DNA of 6,414 nucleotides from Acidobacteriota bacterium. Lineage in GTDB: Bacteria > Acidobacteriota > Terriglobia > Acidiferrales > UBA7541. Location of the stretch: contig PMOV01000067.1 of the NCBI GenBank assembly GCA_003161195.1, positions 1 through 6,414 of the forward strand, in the 5' to 3' direction. Of this stretch, positions 1-5,799 are shown one piece after another (positions within the stretch are counted from its first letter, which is position 1; each line of letters starts with the position of its first letter). A program made the translations under genes and the position numbers. Below the pieces are notes generated by a model. It was not told where the DNA came from. It saw nothing but the letters and a program-made list of their open reading frames with translations, and searched no databases.

Positions 1-1
1 T

Positions 2-964
2 TTGACGGTGTTCTTCAGTCCGCCGGGAAGGTCGTTGGATGTGGGCAACGCGTTCGTACAGGACGAAATCGCGATTTTGCCGGATCGGCTCTATGTAACC
101 GCGGGAGCAAAGCTGGAACACAACACCTATACCGGTTTTGATGTCTTGCCCAGCATCCGGGCGGCGTGGGAGATCGATAAACAGCACATGCTGTGGGCGG
201 CGGTGTCCCGCGCGGTGCGTACGCCAACGCCGAATGACACGGATTTGTCGGTGAACGAGGGCGAAATCGGAACGGCCAATGGCATGCCTGTGGTTCTCCG
301 ATTTATCGGCGACAAAAATTTTCAAAACGAACGCCTGGTGGCCTACGAAGCCGGATATCGCGCCACCGCCTCAAATCGCTTCACGTTCGATCTCTCCGCG
401 TATTTCAACCACTACGACCAGCTGGAGTCCACCGAACCTGCCGGCGCATTCCTGGAATCCACGCCCGCGCCGCCGCACGAGGTGGAGATTCTCACGTACG
501 GAAACCTAATCCATGGAGAATCGCACGGCCTGGAGATGTCGGCCAACTGGAAAGTGACGGATCGCTGGCAACTCAGTCCCGGCTTCGCCTTCGATGCGAT
601 CCATCTGCACACCGACCCGCAGAGCCAGGATCAACAGACCGTACCCTTTGTCCAAGGCAACACACCGACAAAAACGGCGCAACTGCGCTCGCACGTGGAT
701 CTGTGGAACAAATGCGCCTGGGATTTGAGCGCGTATTACGTGGATCCACTCAGGAATCAAGGGTTTTCGGGCGCGGTGCGAATTCCGGGAATAACACGCG
801 TGGATACCGGACTGACATGGAAGGCGCTCGAACACGTTACCTTGAGTGTGGTCGGTCAGAATCTGCTAAAAAATGAGCACGTCGAATTCGAGGATCTTTT
901 TGGCAGCGTGCAATCGAGCCAAATCAAGCGCAGCGGCTACGTGAAACTCACCTGGGTGTTTTAG
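2..964 (+). CDS. TonB-dependent outer-membrane receptor, C-terminal barrel (5' partial)
   Basis: This is the C-terminal part of a TonB-dependent receptor, an outer-membrane beta-barrel that imports a ligand such as a siderophore, cobalamin or oligosaccharide using TonB/ExbBD energy. About 320 residues are present. The reading frame is open to the window's left edge, so the first codon shown is not the true start; signal peptide, plug domain and TonB box lie outside. The barrel is visible as alternating amphipathic strands separated by loops. Typical segments are 'NAFVQDEI' and 'LYVTAGAKLEHNTYTGFDVLPSIRAAW' near residues 16-57, 'AAVSRAVRTPTPND', 'ERLVAYEAGYRA', and near the end 'VTLSVVGQNLL' followed by 'GYVKLTWVF'. 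The last residue is Phe, the usual BAM-recognised terminal aromatic residue of outer-membrane barrels. The ligand cannot be told from this part. The gene ends at TAG 962-964, which sits inside an inverted repeat. Confidence 0.9.
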   Translation: MTVFFSPPGRSLDVGNAFVQDEIAILPDRLYVTAGAKLEHNTYTGFDVLPSIRAAWEIDKQHMLWAAVSRAVRTPTPNDTDLSVNEGEIGTANGMPVVLRFIGDKNFQNERLVAYEAGYRATASNRFTFDLSAYFNHYDQLESTEPAGAFLESTPAPPHEVEILTYGNLIHGESHGLEMSANWKVTDRWQLSPGFAFDAIHLHTDPQSQDQQTVPFVQGNTPTKTAQLRSHVDLWNKCAWDLSAYYVDPLRNQGFSGAVRIPGITRVDTGLTWKALEHVTLSVVGQNLLKNEHVEFEDLFGSVQSSQIKRSGYVKLTWVF

Positions 965-1000
965 GGCGCTTCTAGTCCTGCGTCCTGCAAAACGCCCTAA
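961..1000 (+). terminator. Inverted repeat at the receptor gene's 3' end, possible terminator
   Basis: An 8-base perfect inverted repeat, TTAGGGCG (961-968) and CGCCCTAA (993-1000), encloses a 24-base loop and includes the receptor's stop codon. The loop holds a GTCCTGC direct repeat. No T-run follows directly; the nearest T-rich stretches begin about 20 bases later (1019-1037). It is therefore a weak candidate for a terminator or 3'-end stabiliser, and no more than that. Confidence 0.3.
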
Positions 1001-1078
1001 CCGGCAACTGCGCTATCACTTTTCTCGCTCTCTTTTTCCCTCCTTAACGCACTATGGTATCGTCAGAAAATCTCGCCC

Positions 1079-1570
1079 ATGACCACTTCCGCCCCCACCT
1101 TCCGCCACGCCCTCGGCCATTTCGCCACCGGAGTTACCGTAGTCACCGTCGAATACCAGCCGGGCAAAATCCACGGCATGACCGCCAACTCGTTCACCTC
1201 GGTCTCGTTGCATCCACCGCTGATCCTCATCTGCGTCGATCACCGCGCGCTGATGCTGCCCTTTCTGCATGAACAAAAGCGCTTCGGCGTCAGCGTGCTC
1301 AAATCGCACCAGCGAGCCATCTCTGAGTTTTTTGCCCAGCCCGGCCTCTACGACGACCCCGACGACCACCTGAAACTCCGGTATCGCCGTTCGCCCACAG
1401 GCATTCCCACGCTCGACGACACTTTGGCGCAACTGAGCTGCACCGTCGCCGGCCACCACCTATCGGGCGACCACACCATCTTCGTGGGCGAGGTGGAGTC
1501 CGCCCACGTAGCCGAAGGCCACCCCTTGCTCTTTTACCGAGGCCGTTATCACCACCGCGCCTTGAAATAA
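1079..1570 (+). CDS. Flavin reductase-like domain protein (FMN-binding split barrel)
   Basis: This 163-residue protein matches the single-domain flavin reductase family (PF01613; HpaC/NtaB/RutF type). Members use NAD(P)H to reduce free FMN or FAD and pass it to a partner monooxygenase in the cytoplasm. Hallmarks occur in family order: 'FATGVTVVTV' at residues 15-24, 'GMTANSFTSVSLHPPLI' at 33-49 (flavin phosphate and isoalloxazine contacts), 'FGVSVL' at 69-74 followed by the Q78 'Q..IS.FFAQ' helix, 'GDHTIFVGEVE' at 130-140, and 'PLLFYRGRYH' at 149-158. Length is normal for the family. The ATG at 1079 starts the protein at the usual point before the domain. There is no clear Shine-Dalgarno sequence just upstream, so initiation may be leaderless or weak. 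No monooxygenase partner is present in the window; the neighbours are a receptor gene (same strand) and a gene-poor stretch. A heme- or FMN-binding oxidoreductase of the same fold is the main alternative. Confidence 0.88.
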   Translation: MTTSAPTFRHALGHFATGVTVVTVEYQPGKIHGMTANSFTSVSLHPPLILICVDHRALMLPFLHEQKRFGVSVLKSHQRAISEFFAQPGLYDDPDDHLKLRYRRSPTGIPTLDDTLAQLSCTVAGHHLSGDHTIFVGEVESAHVAEGHPLLFYRGRYHHRALK

Positions 1571-2035
1571 ACCCCTCCCTGGAATAAGACGGCACTACAA
1601 AAGTGCTGCGCCACTCACGGCATGAGCGCACTGGCGAATCCGGAGTTACGCGACACAAAAGCGCACAGGCTGAAGCCTGTGCTACATAAAGCCGCTGCTG
1701 TAAGTGCTTTGTTTGCGTTAAAAAAGATTTTGGGACCTCCGGGGCGAGAAGGGGGAAACGCGGGTTCGCCCAGGTTAGGAATGAATTAAATGGTGCAGGA
1801 TGAGATGGTTGCGGTGCGGGAATAAGAGTGAATTGGGCGCAGTTCTTTACTTGGGCAGATTACCAAAGATATGGCTTGCCTGTCAAGACAAAACAGCGGT
1901 ACTAGGACTCACAAACTTATGGAGCTACGATTTTTTTGCGGCGGATCCTTCTCGGCGCGTTGGCTCGGACCTGCATGGCGGCGGCGTGCAGCAGCACAAG
2001 GTTGCTCGGCCGGAGACCACTTTCGCCAAACGAGG
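1571..2035. other. Gene-poor intergenic region between flavin reductase and PilZ genes
   Basis: I find no credible gene in these 465 bases. Open frames running rightward from 1800 and 1871 continue into the antisense of the PilZ genes, lack motifs, and read as low-quality Arg/Pro/Ala-rich shadow protein. The stretch holds a short inverted repeat GCACT (1592-1596) / AGTGC (1602-1606), the REP-like hairpin at 1663-1686, an A-run near 1720, a T-run near 1930, and a 6-bp complementarity GGGCGA (1742-1747) / TCGCCC with an 18-base loop that might contribute to ending PilZ transcription. None is a strong intrinsic terminator. I saw no tRNA-like fold. The region is where two convergent transcription units (flavin reductase rightward, PilZ pair leftward) meet. 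Confidence 0.5.
1663..1686 (-). repeat. REP-like hairpin with GTAG tag (copy 1)
   Basis: The arms GCACAGGCT (1663-1671) and AGCCTGTGC (1674-1682) are perfectly complementary and separated by GA, which gives an 8-9 bp stem. TACA follows at 1683-1686. On the minus strand it reads TGTAG followed by the hairpin. That is the layout of REP elements, where a GTAG-type tetranucleotide precedes a short hairpin mobilised in trans by a TnpA(REP)/RAYT transposase. It lies downstream of the flavin reductase gene, where it could also protect or end the transcript. No transposase is in the window. Confidence 0.55.
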
Positions 2036-2416
2036 TCAATTCACCGAAGGGGGAAAAAAGATATTCCAGAAGTGCGGACTGGGCGTCAGAAACTCTACCG
2101 GCACCAGCGACCCTTCGCTATTGATTTGCGGCGGCCGCACCACGCGCGCTTCCACGGTCTTTTGCGTCTTGGGATTCTCGAGCGAAACCTTGGCGCCCTC
2201 CGCCAGCGGTTCCGGCAAAACGATCATGGCGCCGTTCTGGCTGACCGTCTGGGTGACGCCGTCCATCGGCGCTTTCCCCGTGACCAATACCTTGACGGGC
2301 ATCCGCAGTAGCACGCGCTGCGCGCGGCGCCGCTCTTCGGCGGTCGGCGGACGTTGCGCCGCGGGGCGAGAGGAAATCGGGGCCACCGCGGGTTTTTTAT
2401 CCGGTACAGGCATCAT
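2036..2416 (-). CDS. PilZ domain protein (second gene of PilZ pair)
   Basis: A 126-residue cytoplasmic protein consisting mainly of one PilZ domain, the family of cyclic-di-GMP receptors and their degenerate relatives. A Pro/Ala-rich leader (residues 3-26) precedes the RRxxxR motif at R29-R34 (R-R-R-A-Q-R). The second motif, normally D/N-x-S-x-x-G, appears as T57-V-S59-Q-N-G62: Ser and Gly are kept but the acidic/amide residue is Thr. The domain ends with 'VEFLTPSPHFW', close to the usual PilZ C-terminal 'GVEF...P...FW'. The start is placed at ATG 2416: its ATG overlaps the TGA of the upstream PilZ gene (ATGA), implying translational coupling. A second ATG follows at 2413, and GGAG lies just upstream with spacing better suited to the second ATG. 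A TTG start at 2431 is possible but less likely. Ligand binding is plausible but unproven; no output domain is attached. Confidence 0.85.
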   Translation of the reverse strand: MMPVPDKKPAVAPISSRPAAQRPPTAEERRRAQRVLLRMPVKVLVTGKAPMDGVTQTVSQNGAMIVLPEPLAEGAKVSLENPKTQKTVEARVVRPPQINSEGSLVPVEFLTPSPHFWNIFFPPSVN

Positions 2417-2772
2417 AGCTCCAGTCCCCAAAAGTCCATCTCAGGCGCAACCAGTTCGATTCCATACTCCCAGCCGTCAGGCCGGGGATTGCCTTTCCAC
2501 ACGATCACCGCGGCATTGCTGCTGCCGGTTGCGAGGTTGGAGAGCGCCAGGCGGTGCTCGAGCGCCAGGGCCTGCTCCAGCACGACCATGCAGCCATAGG
2601 GATTCACCACGCGGGTGTGCGCTTCCACGCTGACGCGCGGCCCATCGGCGGTATCCCACTCGAGCCGCACCGGAACGCGCGAATTCATGCGCCTTCCGCG
2701 CCGGTTATCGTGATGACGCGAACCAATAGGTTTCGCTTCGCGTGTTTTAACTCCACGCACAATTCCAGACAT
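2413..2772 (-). CDS. PilZ-like domain protein (first gene of PilZ pair)
   Basis: A 119-residue single-domain PilZ-like protein. A basic leader runs into the RRxxxR motif at R27-R32 (R-R-M-N-S-R), followed by beta-strand 'VPVRLEW'. The D/NxSxxG position reads V55-V-N57-P-Y-G60, so only the Gly is kept. The C-terminus has 'YGIELVAPEMDFWGLEL', the expected closing strand and FW motif. With the second motif lost, c-di-GMP binding is doubtful; it may be a structural or protein-binding PilZ variant, a form I recall as common in acidobacteria. ATG 2772 is preferred: GAGGG lies about 6 bases upstream, and the internal ATG at 2688 would cut off the two arginines of RRxxxR although GGAAGG precedes it. 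It is the promoter-proximal gene of the pair and overlaps the next gene by ATGA. Confidence 0.82.
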   Translation of the reverse strand: MSGIVRGVKTREAKPIGSRHHDNRRGRRMNSRVPVRLEWDTADGPRVSVEAHTRVVNPYGCMVVLEQALALEHRLALSNLATGSSNAAVIVWKGNPRPDGWEYGIELVAPEMDFWGLEL

Positions 2773-2785
2773 GCAATGCCCTCAA
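2773..2785 (-). promoter_or_regulatory. Ribosome-binding site deciding the first PilZ start
   Basis: On the minus strand the sequence TTGAGGGCATTGC directly precedes ATG 2772. GAGGG sits about 6 bases before the start codon. This favours the 2772 start over the internal ATG at 2688 and keeps the RRxxxR arginines in the protein. Confidence 0.5.
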
Positions 2786-2792
2786 TAAAGCC

Positions 2793-2821
2793 ATGCTAAA
2801 GTTGGCGTGAGGCACGGTCAA
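2793..2821 (-). promoter_or_regulatory. Sigma70-type promoter for the PilZ pair
   Basis: On the minus strand, TTGACC (2821-2816; 5 of 6 bases match TTGACA) is separated by exactly 17 bases from TAGCAT (2798-2793; 4 of 6 match TATAAT). Transcription would begin near 2786, leaving a leader of about 14 bases that contains the GAGGG ribosome-binding sequence before ATG 2772. Position, spacing and leader length fit together well. The matches were made by eye. Confidence 0.55.
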
Positions 2822-2941
2822 TAGAACATCGGTGGCGGTGAGCGGAAGAAGTAGCTGGCCGAAAGTACAGGTGGTTGCGGGAATTGCGGGAAGGTGCTGC
2901 GGATTTGTGGCGAAGGCGAGTTGGAACGCGGTGAACGAGCA

Positions 2942-3829
2942 GTGAAGAATCTCATCGTCAACGCTGATGATTTGGGCTGGACCGAAGGCGTGAACCGCGG
3001 CATCGCGGAAGCGCACGGCCACGGCATCGTGACCAGCGCGTCGTTGCTGGCGAATGGCGCGGCGTTTGTCTCCGGCGTGGAGCTGGCGCTGTCGCGCGAA
3101 GGCTTGGGGGTCGGCGTACACCTGAACCTGAGCAACGGAGCACCGGTGGCCCCGCGGGAACTGGTCACCACGCTGCTGAACGATGCAGGCGAATTTGCCG
3201 GCGGACCGGAGTCCATCCTGGTGAAGCTGGCGCGCCGCGCGCTGCAGTTGCAGGAAGTAGAGGAAGAGTGGGACGCGCAGATCACCCGCGTGCGCGAGTT
3301 CGGCATCACGCCAACGCATCTGGACGGCCACAAACACGTGCAGATGCTGCCCGGACTCTTCGAGATTGCGCTGCGGCTGGCGAAGCGCCACGACATTGGC
3401 GCGATTCGCGTCTCGCATGAGGAATCGTCGTTGCGGTCGGCGCTCTCCGCTGGAGAGAACCAGCACGCGGGACAAGTGCTGATACAAGGCGTGCAAGCGC
3501 GCGGATTAAAGCTGTTGGCGCACGACGCACGGGAGCAAGCAGAGCGCGCGGGAATCGCCACCGCGGACTATTTCTGCGGTATTGCGCAAACCGGCGAACT
3601 GACGCGCGAAGGCCTGGCCTGCCTGCTGCGCGGGCTGCCCGACGGAACCACCGAGCTGATGTGCCATCCGGGATTTATGGACGACGAGCTGCGCAAATCG
3701 AACACGCGGCTGCAGGATTCGCGCCGCATCGAAGTGGAAATCCTGACCGATAAGGGCATTCGGAATCTTGTCGCGGAGCAGGGGATTCGCCTGATAGACT
3801 ATGCTTTCCTGGCGCAAGAAGCAGCTTAA
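2942..3829 (+). CDS. ChbG/YdjC/HpnK-family deacetylase
   Basis: A 295-residue metal-dependent carbohydrate deacetylase of the YdjC/ChbG family. Known members remove N-acetyl groups from chitooligosaccharides (ChbG) or from undecaprenyl-phosphate-GalNAc (NaxD), and HpnK is a relative found in hopanoid clusters. The N-terminus 'LIVNADDLGWTEGVNRGIAEAHGHGIVTSASLLAN' is diagnostic, with D9-D10 at the active site. Metal-site histidines fit H60 (in 'VGVHLNLS') and H126 (in 'THLDGHKH', residues 125-132). H242 lies in 'MCHPGF', another conserved family position. The GTG at 2942 is chosen because family members begin three to five residues before 'IVNADD'; an in-frame GTG at 2894 would add 16 atypical residues. 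The next gene begins within 10-20 bases, so the two are probably co-transcribed and act on the same lipid-linked sugar. Overall similarity of the N-terminus is close to HpnK, so an HpnK label in databases is likely, but no other hopanoid gene is present here. Confidence 0.87.
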   Translation: MKNLIVNADDLGWTEGVNRGIAEAHGHGIVTSASLLANGAAFVSGVELALSREGLGVGVHLNLSNGAPVAPRELVTTLLNDAGEFAGGPESILVKLARRALQLQEVEEEWDAQITRVREFGITPTHLDGHKHVQMLPGLFEIALRLAKRHDIGAIRVSHEESSLRSALSAGENQHAGQVLIQGVQARGLKLLAHDAREQAERAGIATADYFCGIAQTGELTREGLACLLRGLPDGTTELMCHPGFMDDELRKSNTRLQDSRRIEVEILTDKGIRNLVAEQGIRLIDYAFLAQEAA

Positions 3830-3847
3830 GGGGCGGTTTTGCGAAAC

Positions 3848-4870
3848 ATGGCAAGCGAAGCAAGCATGCGCTACTCGATCGTAGTGCCCTTCTTCAACGA
3901 ACAGGAAAACATCCCTCCCTTGTACATGAAGCTGACGGAGGTGATGGATTCCGTCGGTGAACCCTACGAACTGGTGTTTGTGGATGACGGCAGCAAAGAC
4001 AACACCTTCAAGGTGCTGGCGGAGATTTACGAGCACGACCGGCGCGTGAACCTGGTGCGGCTGCGGCGGAATTTCGGGCAAACCGCGGCGCTGAAGGCCG
4101 GTTTTGACTACGCGCGCGGCGAAGTGATTATCTCGATGGATGGAGACTTGCAGCACGACCCGGAAGAGATTCCGCGCTTTCTCGAGAAGATTGAGGAAGG
4201 CTTTGACCTGGTGAGCGGGTGGCGGCATCACCGGCAGGACCACTGGCTGATGCGGCAATTTCCGAGCCGCGTGGCCAACTGGATGATGGCCAAACTTTCC
4301 GGCGTGGAACTGCACGATTTTGGGACCACCTTCAAAGCTTACCGCCGCGAAATTATCCAGGAAATTCAGCTGTACGGGGAACTGCACCGCTTTATTCCGG
4401 CGCTGGCGGCGACCACCGGCGCGCAGATTGCGGAAGTGCCGATCGAGAATTTACAGCGCAAGAACGGCAAATCCAATTACGGCATAGGGCGGACGGTGCG
4501 CGTGTTTCTGGATTTGTTGATGGTGAAATTCCTGCTGGATTACTCCACGCGGCCGCTGCAGTTCTTCGGCCTGCTGGGGCTGGGCGGTTCGGGACTCGCG
4601 TTGCTGTTGGCTTGCGGGCTGGCGATCTCCAAGTTTTATTACCACACGGACGTCATGACGGAGCACGGACCGCTGATGCTGATGACGGTGGTGCTGTTCC
4701 TGAGCGGGATCCAGTTTATTTCCATGGGCTTGCTGGGCGAGATCAGTTCGCGGACGTATTACGAATCGCAGAACAAGCCGATTTATGCGTTACGCGAAGT
4801 GAAGAGTCACCGCAAAGAAGCCGGGGATTCCGCGGAGTCCACGCGGCCGTCCGGCAATTCCGACCGATAA
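3848..4870 (+). CDS. GT2 polyprenyl-phosphate glycosyltransferase (GtrB/ArnC/FlmF2/DPM1-like)
   Basis: A 340-residue membrane-anchored inverting glycosyltransferase that would move a sugar from a nucleotide donor to undecaprenyl phosphate at the inner face of the cytoplasmic membrane. The GT-A domain shows 'YSIVVPFFNEQENI' (9-22), 'VFVDDGS' with D46-D47, 'RNFGQTAALKAGF' (74-86), the metal-binding D98-G-D100 followed by 'LQHDP', 'SGWRHHRQD', and the acceptor region 'DFGTTFKAYRRE'. Two C-terminal membrane helices follow, one starting near 'LQFFGLLGLGGSGLALLL' and one in 'GPLMLMTVVLFLSGIQFISMGLLGEISSRTYYE'. Length and layout match GtrB and ArnC. The start is uncertain: ATG 3848 is used, ATG 3866 would begin nearest the domain, and TTG 3839 has the best-placed ribosome-binding sequence (AAGGGG, 5 bases away). 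It lies immediately after the deacetylase gene. The sugar cannot be read from sequence; an N-acetylhexosamine is inferred from the neighbour. Confidence 0.87.
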   Translation: MASEASMRYSIVVPFFNEQENIPPLYMKLTEVMDSVGEPYELVFVDDGSKDNTFKVLAEIYEHDRRVNLVRLRRNFGQTAALKAGFDYARGEVIISMDGDLQHDPEEIPRFLEKIEEGFDLVSGWRHHRQDHWLMRQFPSRVANWMMAKLSGVELHDFGTTFKAYRREIIQEIQLYGELHRFIPALAATTGAQIAEVPIENLQRKNGKSNYGIGRTVRVFLDLLMVKFLLDYSTRPLQFFGLLGLGGSGLALLLACGLAISKFYYHTDVMTEHGPLMLMTVVLFLSGIQFISMGLLGEISSRTYYESQNKPIYALREVKSHRKEAGDSAESTRPSGNSDR

Positions 4871-4903
4871 ATCAGTCGTTTGAAATTTTCGCCTGCGGTG
4901 ATT

Positions 4904-4921
4904 CGCGGGCTGACGCTCGCG
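4904..4921. repeat. Short hairpin after the glycosyltransferase gene
   Basis: CGCGGGC (4904-4910) and GCTCGCG (4915-4921) pair over 7 bp with one G-T wobble around a TGAC loop. No T-run follows on the plus strand (GTGTTAAAAAG comes next), so it is not a standard intrinsic terminator. It has no CTACA tail, and I do not place it with the REP-like set. It may be a degenerate repeat or a chance structure in GC-rich DNA. Confidence 0.3.
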
Positions 4922-4973
4922 CGCGTGTTAAAAAGATGGACCGGGGCGTGGGGAATCCGGTGATGAGGGGAAG

Positions 4974-5001
4974 GCGCCCGCCTCAGAAGGCGGCCGCTAC
5001 A
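4974..5001 (-). repeat. REP-like hairpin with GTAG tag (copy 2)
   Basis: Arms GCGCCCGCCT (4974-4983) and AGGCGGCCGC (4988-4997) pair at 9 of 10 positions around a CAGA loop, followed by TACA (4998-5001). On the minus strand this reads TGTAG then a GC-rich hairpin, the same plan as the copy at 1663-1686 but with an unrelated core. It ends only about 20 bases before the dioxygenase start codon, so it would lie in that gene's leader and could affect its translation or separate it from the upstream transcript. Confidence 0.5.
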
Positions 5002-5020
5002 AAGGCAAAGGCGAAAATTC

Positions 5021-5761
5021 ATGAATCGAGAGCAGTTTTATGCGGCGATGGGCGGCGAAGGCACGCTGGACTATGAGAAGTATTTGCAGACGAAGACGCT
5101 GCTGAATTGCCAGACGGGGTTTGCGGAGCTGTGCAATGCGGATGAACTGCAATTTCAGGTGGTGCACCAGATTGAAGAGTTGTGGATGAAACTGATTGCG
5201 TACACGCTGCTGGATATCGACGACTATTTGCAGGCTGCGAATACGAACCGCGTGCTGACGCTATTCCGGCGCGTGCATCTGGCGCAGAAGATGATGATTC
5301 AGCAGGTGGGGCTGCTGGAGACCATGTCTCCGAAAGAGTATCAGGCGATTCGCACGCGGCTGGGGAATGGGAGCGGGCAGGAATCGCCGGGATTTCGCAC
5401 GCTGCTGCGCATGTACCAGCCGCTGTGGAATTCCTTTGAGGAATTTTATTTGCGCAAGCGTGGATTGACGGTGGAGAAGATTTACGACACGGCGTACGAC
5501 CACGGGGATGCGTACGTGGTGGCGGAGGCGCTGGCGGAGTTTGACGAGTTGTTTCAGAAATTCCGCTACGAGCATATGCAGCTGATTCACCGGACGATTG
5601 GGTTTGGGTCGAAGTCGTTAAAGGGGCGGCCGGTGGAGGTTTTGTCGGAGGGGATGAGCCACAAGTTTTTTCCGGAGTTATGGGAAGTACGCGGGAAGAT
5701 GACGGATGAGTGGGGCGCGGAGTACGGGGTAAAGAGGGATTCGCTGGGCGGGCATCACTAG
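5021..5761 (+). CDS. Tryptophan 2,3-dioxygenase family protein (kynA-like, divergent)
   Basis: A 246-residue heme protein of the tryptophan 2,3-dioxygenase (TDO) superfamily, whose classical members open the indole ring of L-Trp to N-formylkynurenine, the first step of the kynurenine pathway. Recognisable features are 'LDYEKYLQTKTLL' (16-28), F45 and H49 in 'FQVVHQIEELWMKL' (classical FxxxHQTSELWMK), Y107 and R111 in 'YQAIRTRLGNGSG' (classical YRAIRPxLGxxSG), and the proximal heme ligand H185 in 'FRYEHMQLIHRTIG'. Spacing of these residues agrees with the Xanthomonas enzyme. The loop GTGGSSG that follows RxIG in classical TDOs is here K198-S-L-K-G-R-P204, and the protein is shorter than the usual 270-290 residues in the middle part. 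It ends 'FFPELWEVRGKMTDEWGAEYG'. ATG 5021 has only a weak AAAGG upstream. No kynureninase or formamidase lies nearby, so the substrate may be Trp or another indole. Confidence 0.85.
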   Translation: MNREQFYAAMGGEGTLDYEKYLQTKTLLNCQTGFAELCNADELQFQVVHQIEELWMKLIAYTLLDIDDYLQAANTNRVLTLFRRVHLAQKMMIQQVGLLETMSPKEYQAIRTRLGNGSGQESPGFRTLLRMYQPLWNSFEEFYLRKRGLTVEKIYDTAYDHGDAYVVAEALAEFDELFQKFRYEHMQLIHRTIGFGSKSLKGRPVEVLSEGMSHKFFPELWEVRGKMTDEWGAEYGVKRDSLGGHH

Positions 5762-5799
5762 ATGGTGCATTGTGGTGCGGGGTGCTGTAGACTGATGCT

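Noticed and set aside
1054..1272. Start at ATG 1054 with a 72-codon frame before the flavin reductase
   Set aside because: It is in a different frame from the flavin reductase, is Pro/Arg/His-rich, and overlaps the real gene's conserved N-terminus.
1741..1770. GGGTTCGCCC stretch resembling a tRNA T-arm
   Set aside because: No acceptor stem, anticodon arm or CCA-compatible 3' end can be built around it.
1800..2633. Long plus-strand open frame of 277 codons across the PilZ region
   Set aside because: It is antisense to both PilZ genes, has an Arg/Ser/Pro-rich composition without motifs and no ribosome-binding site. The minus-strand genes have family motifs, a promoter and an ATGA overlap.
2747..3561. 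Two minus-strand open frames of about 250 codons opposite the ChbG-like gene
   Set aside because: They have no recognisable domains, overlap each other in different frames, and lie opposite a gene with an intact deacetylase active site.
3506..4387. Minus-strand open frame of 293 codons spanning the end of the deacetylase and start of the glycosyltransferase
   Set aside because: It crosses two real genes antisense, is rich in His/Gln/Val from reversed codons, and has no motif or start signal.
4219..5076. Plus-strand open frame of 285 codons overlapping the glycosyltransferase and running into the dioxygenase
   Set aside because: It is an out-of-frame shadow of the GT2 gene; the GT2 frame has the DGD motif and membrane helices, this one has none.
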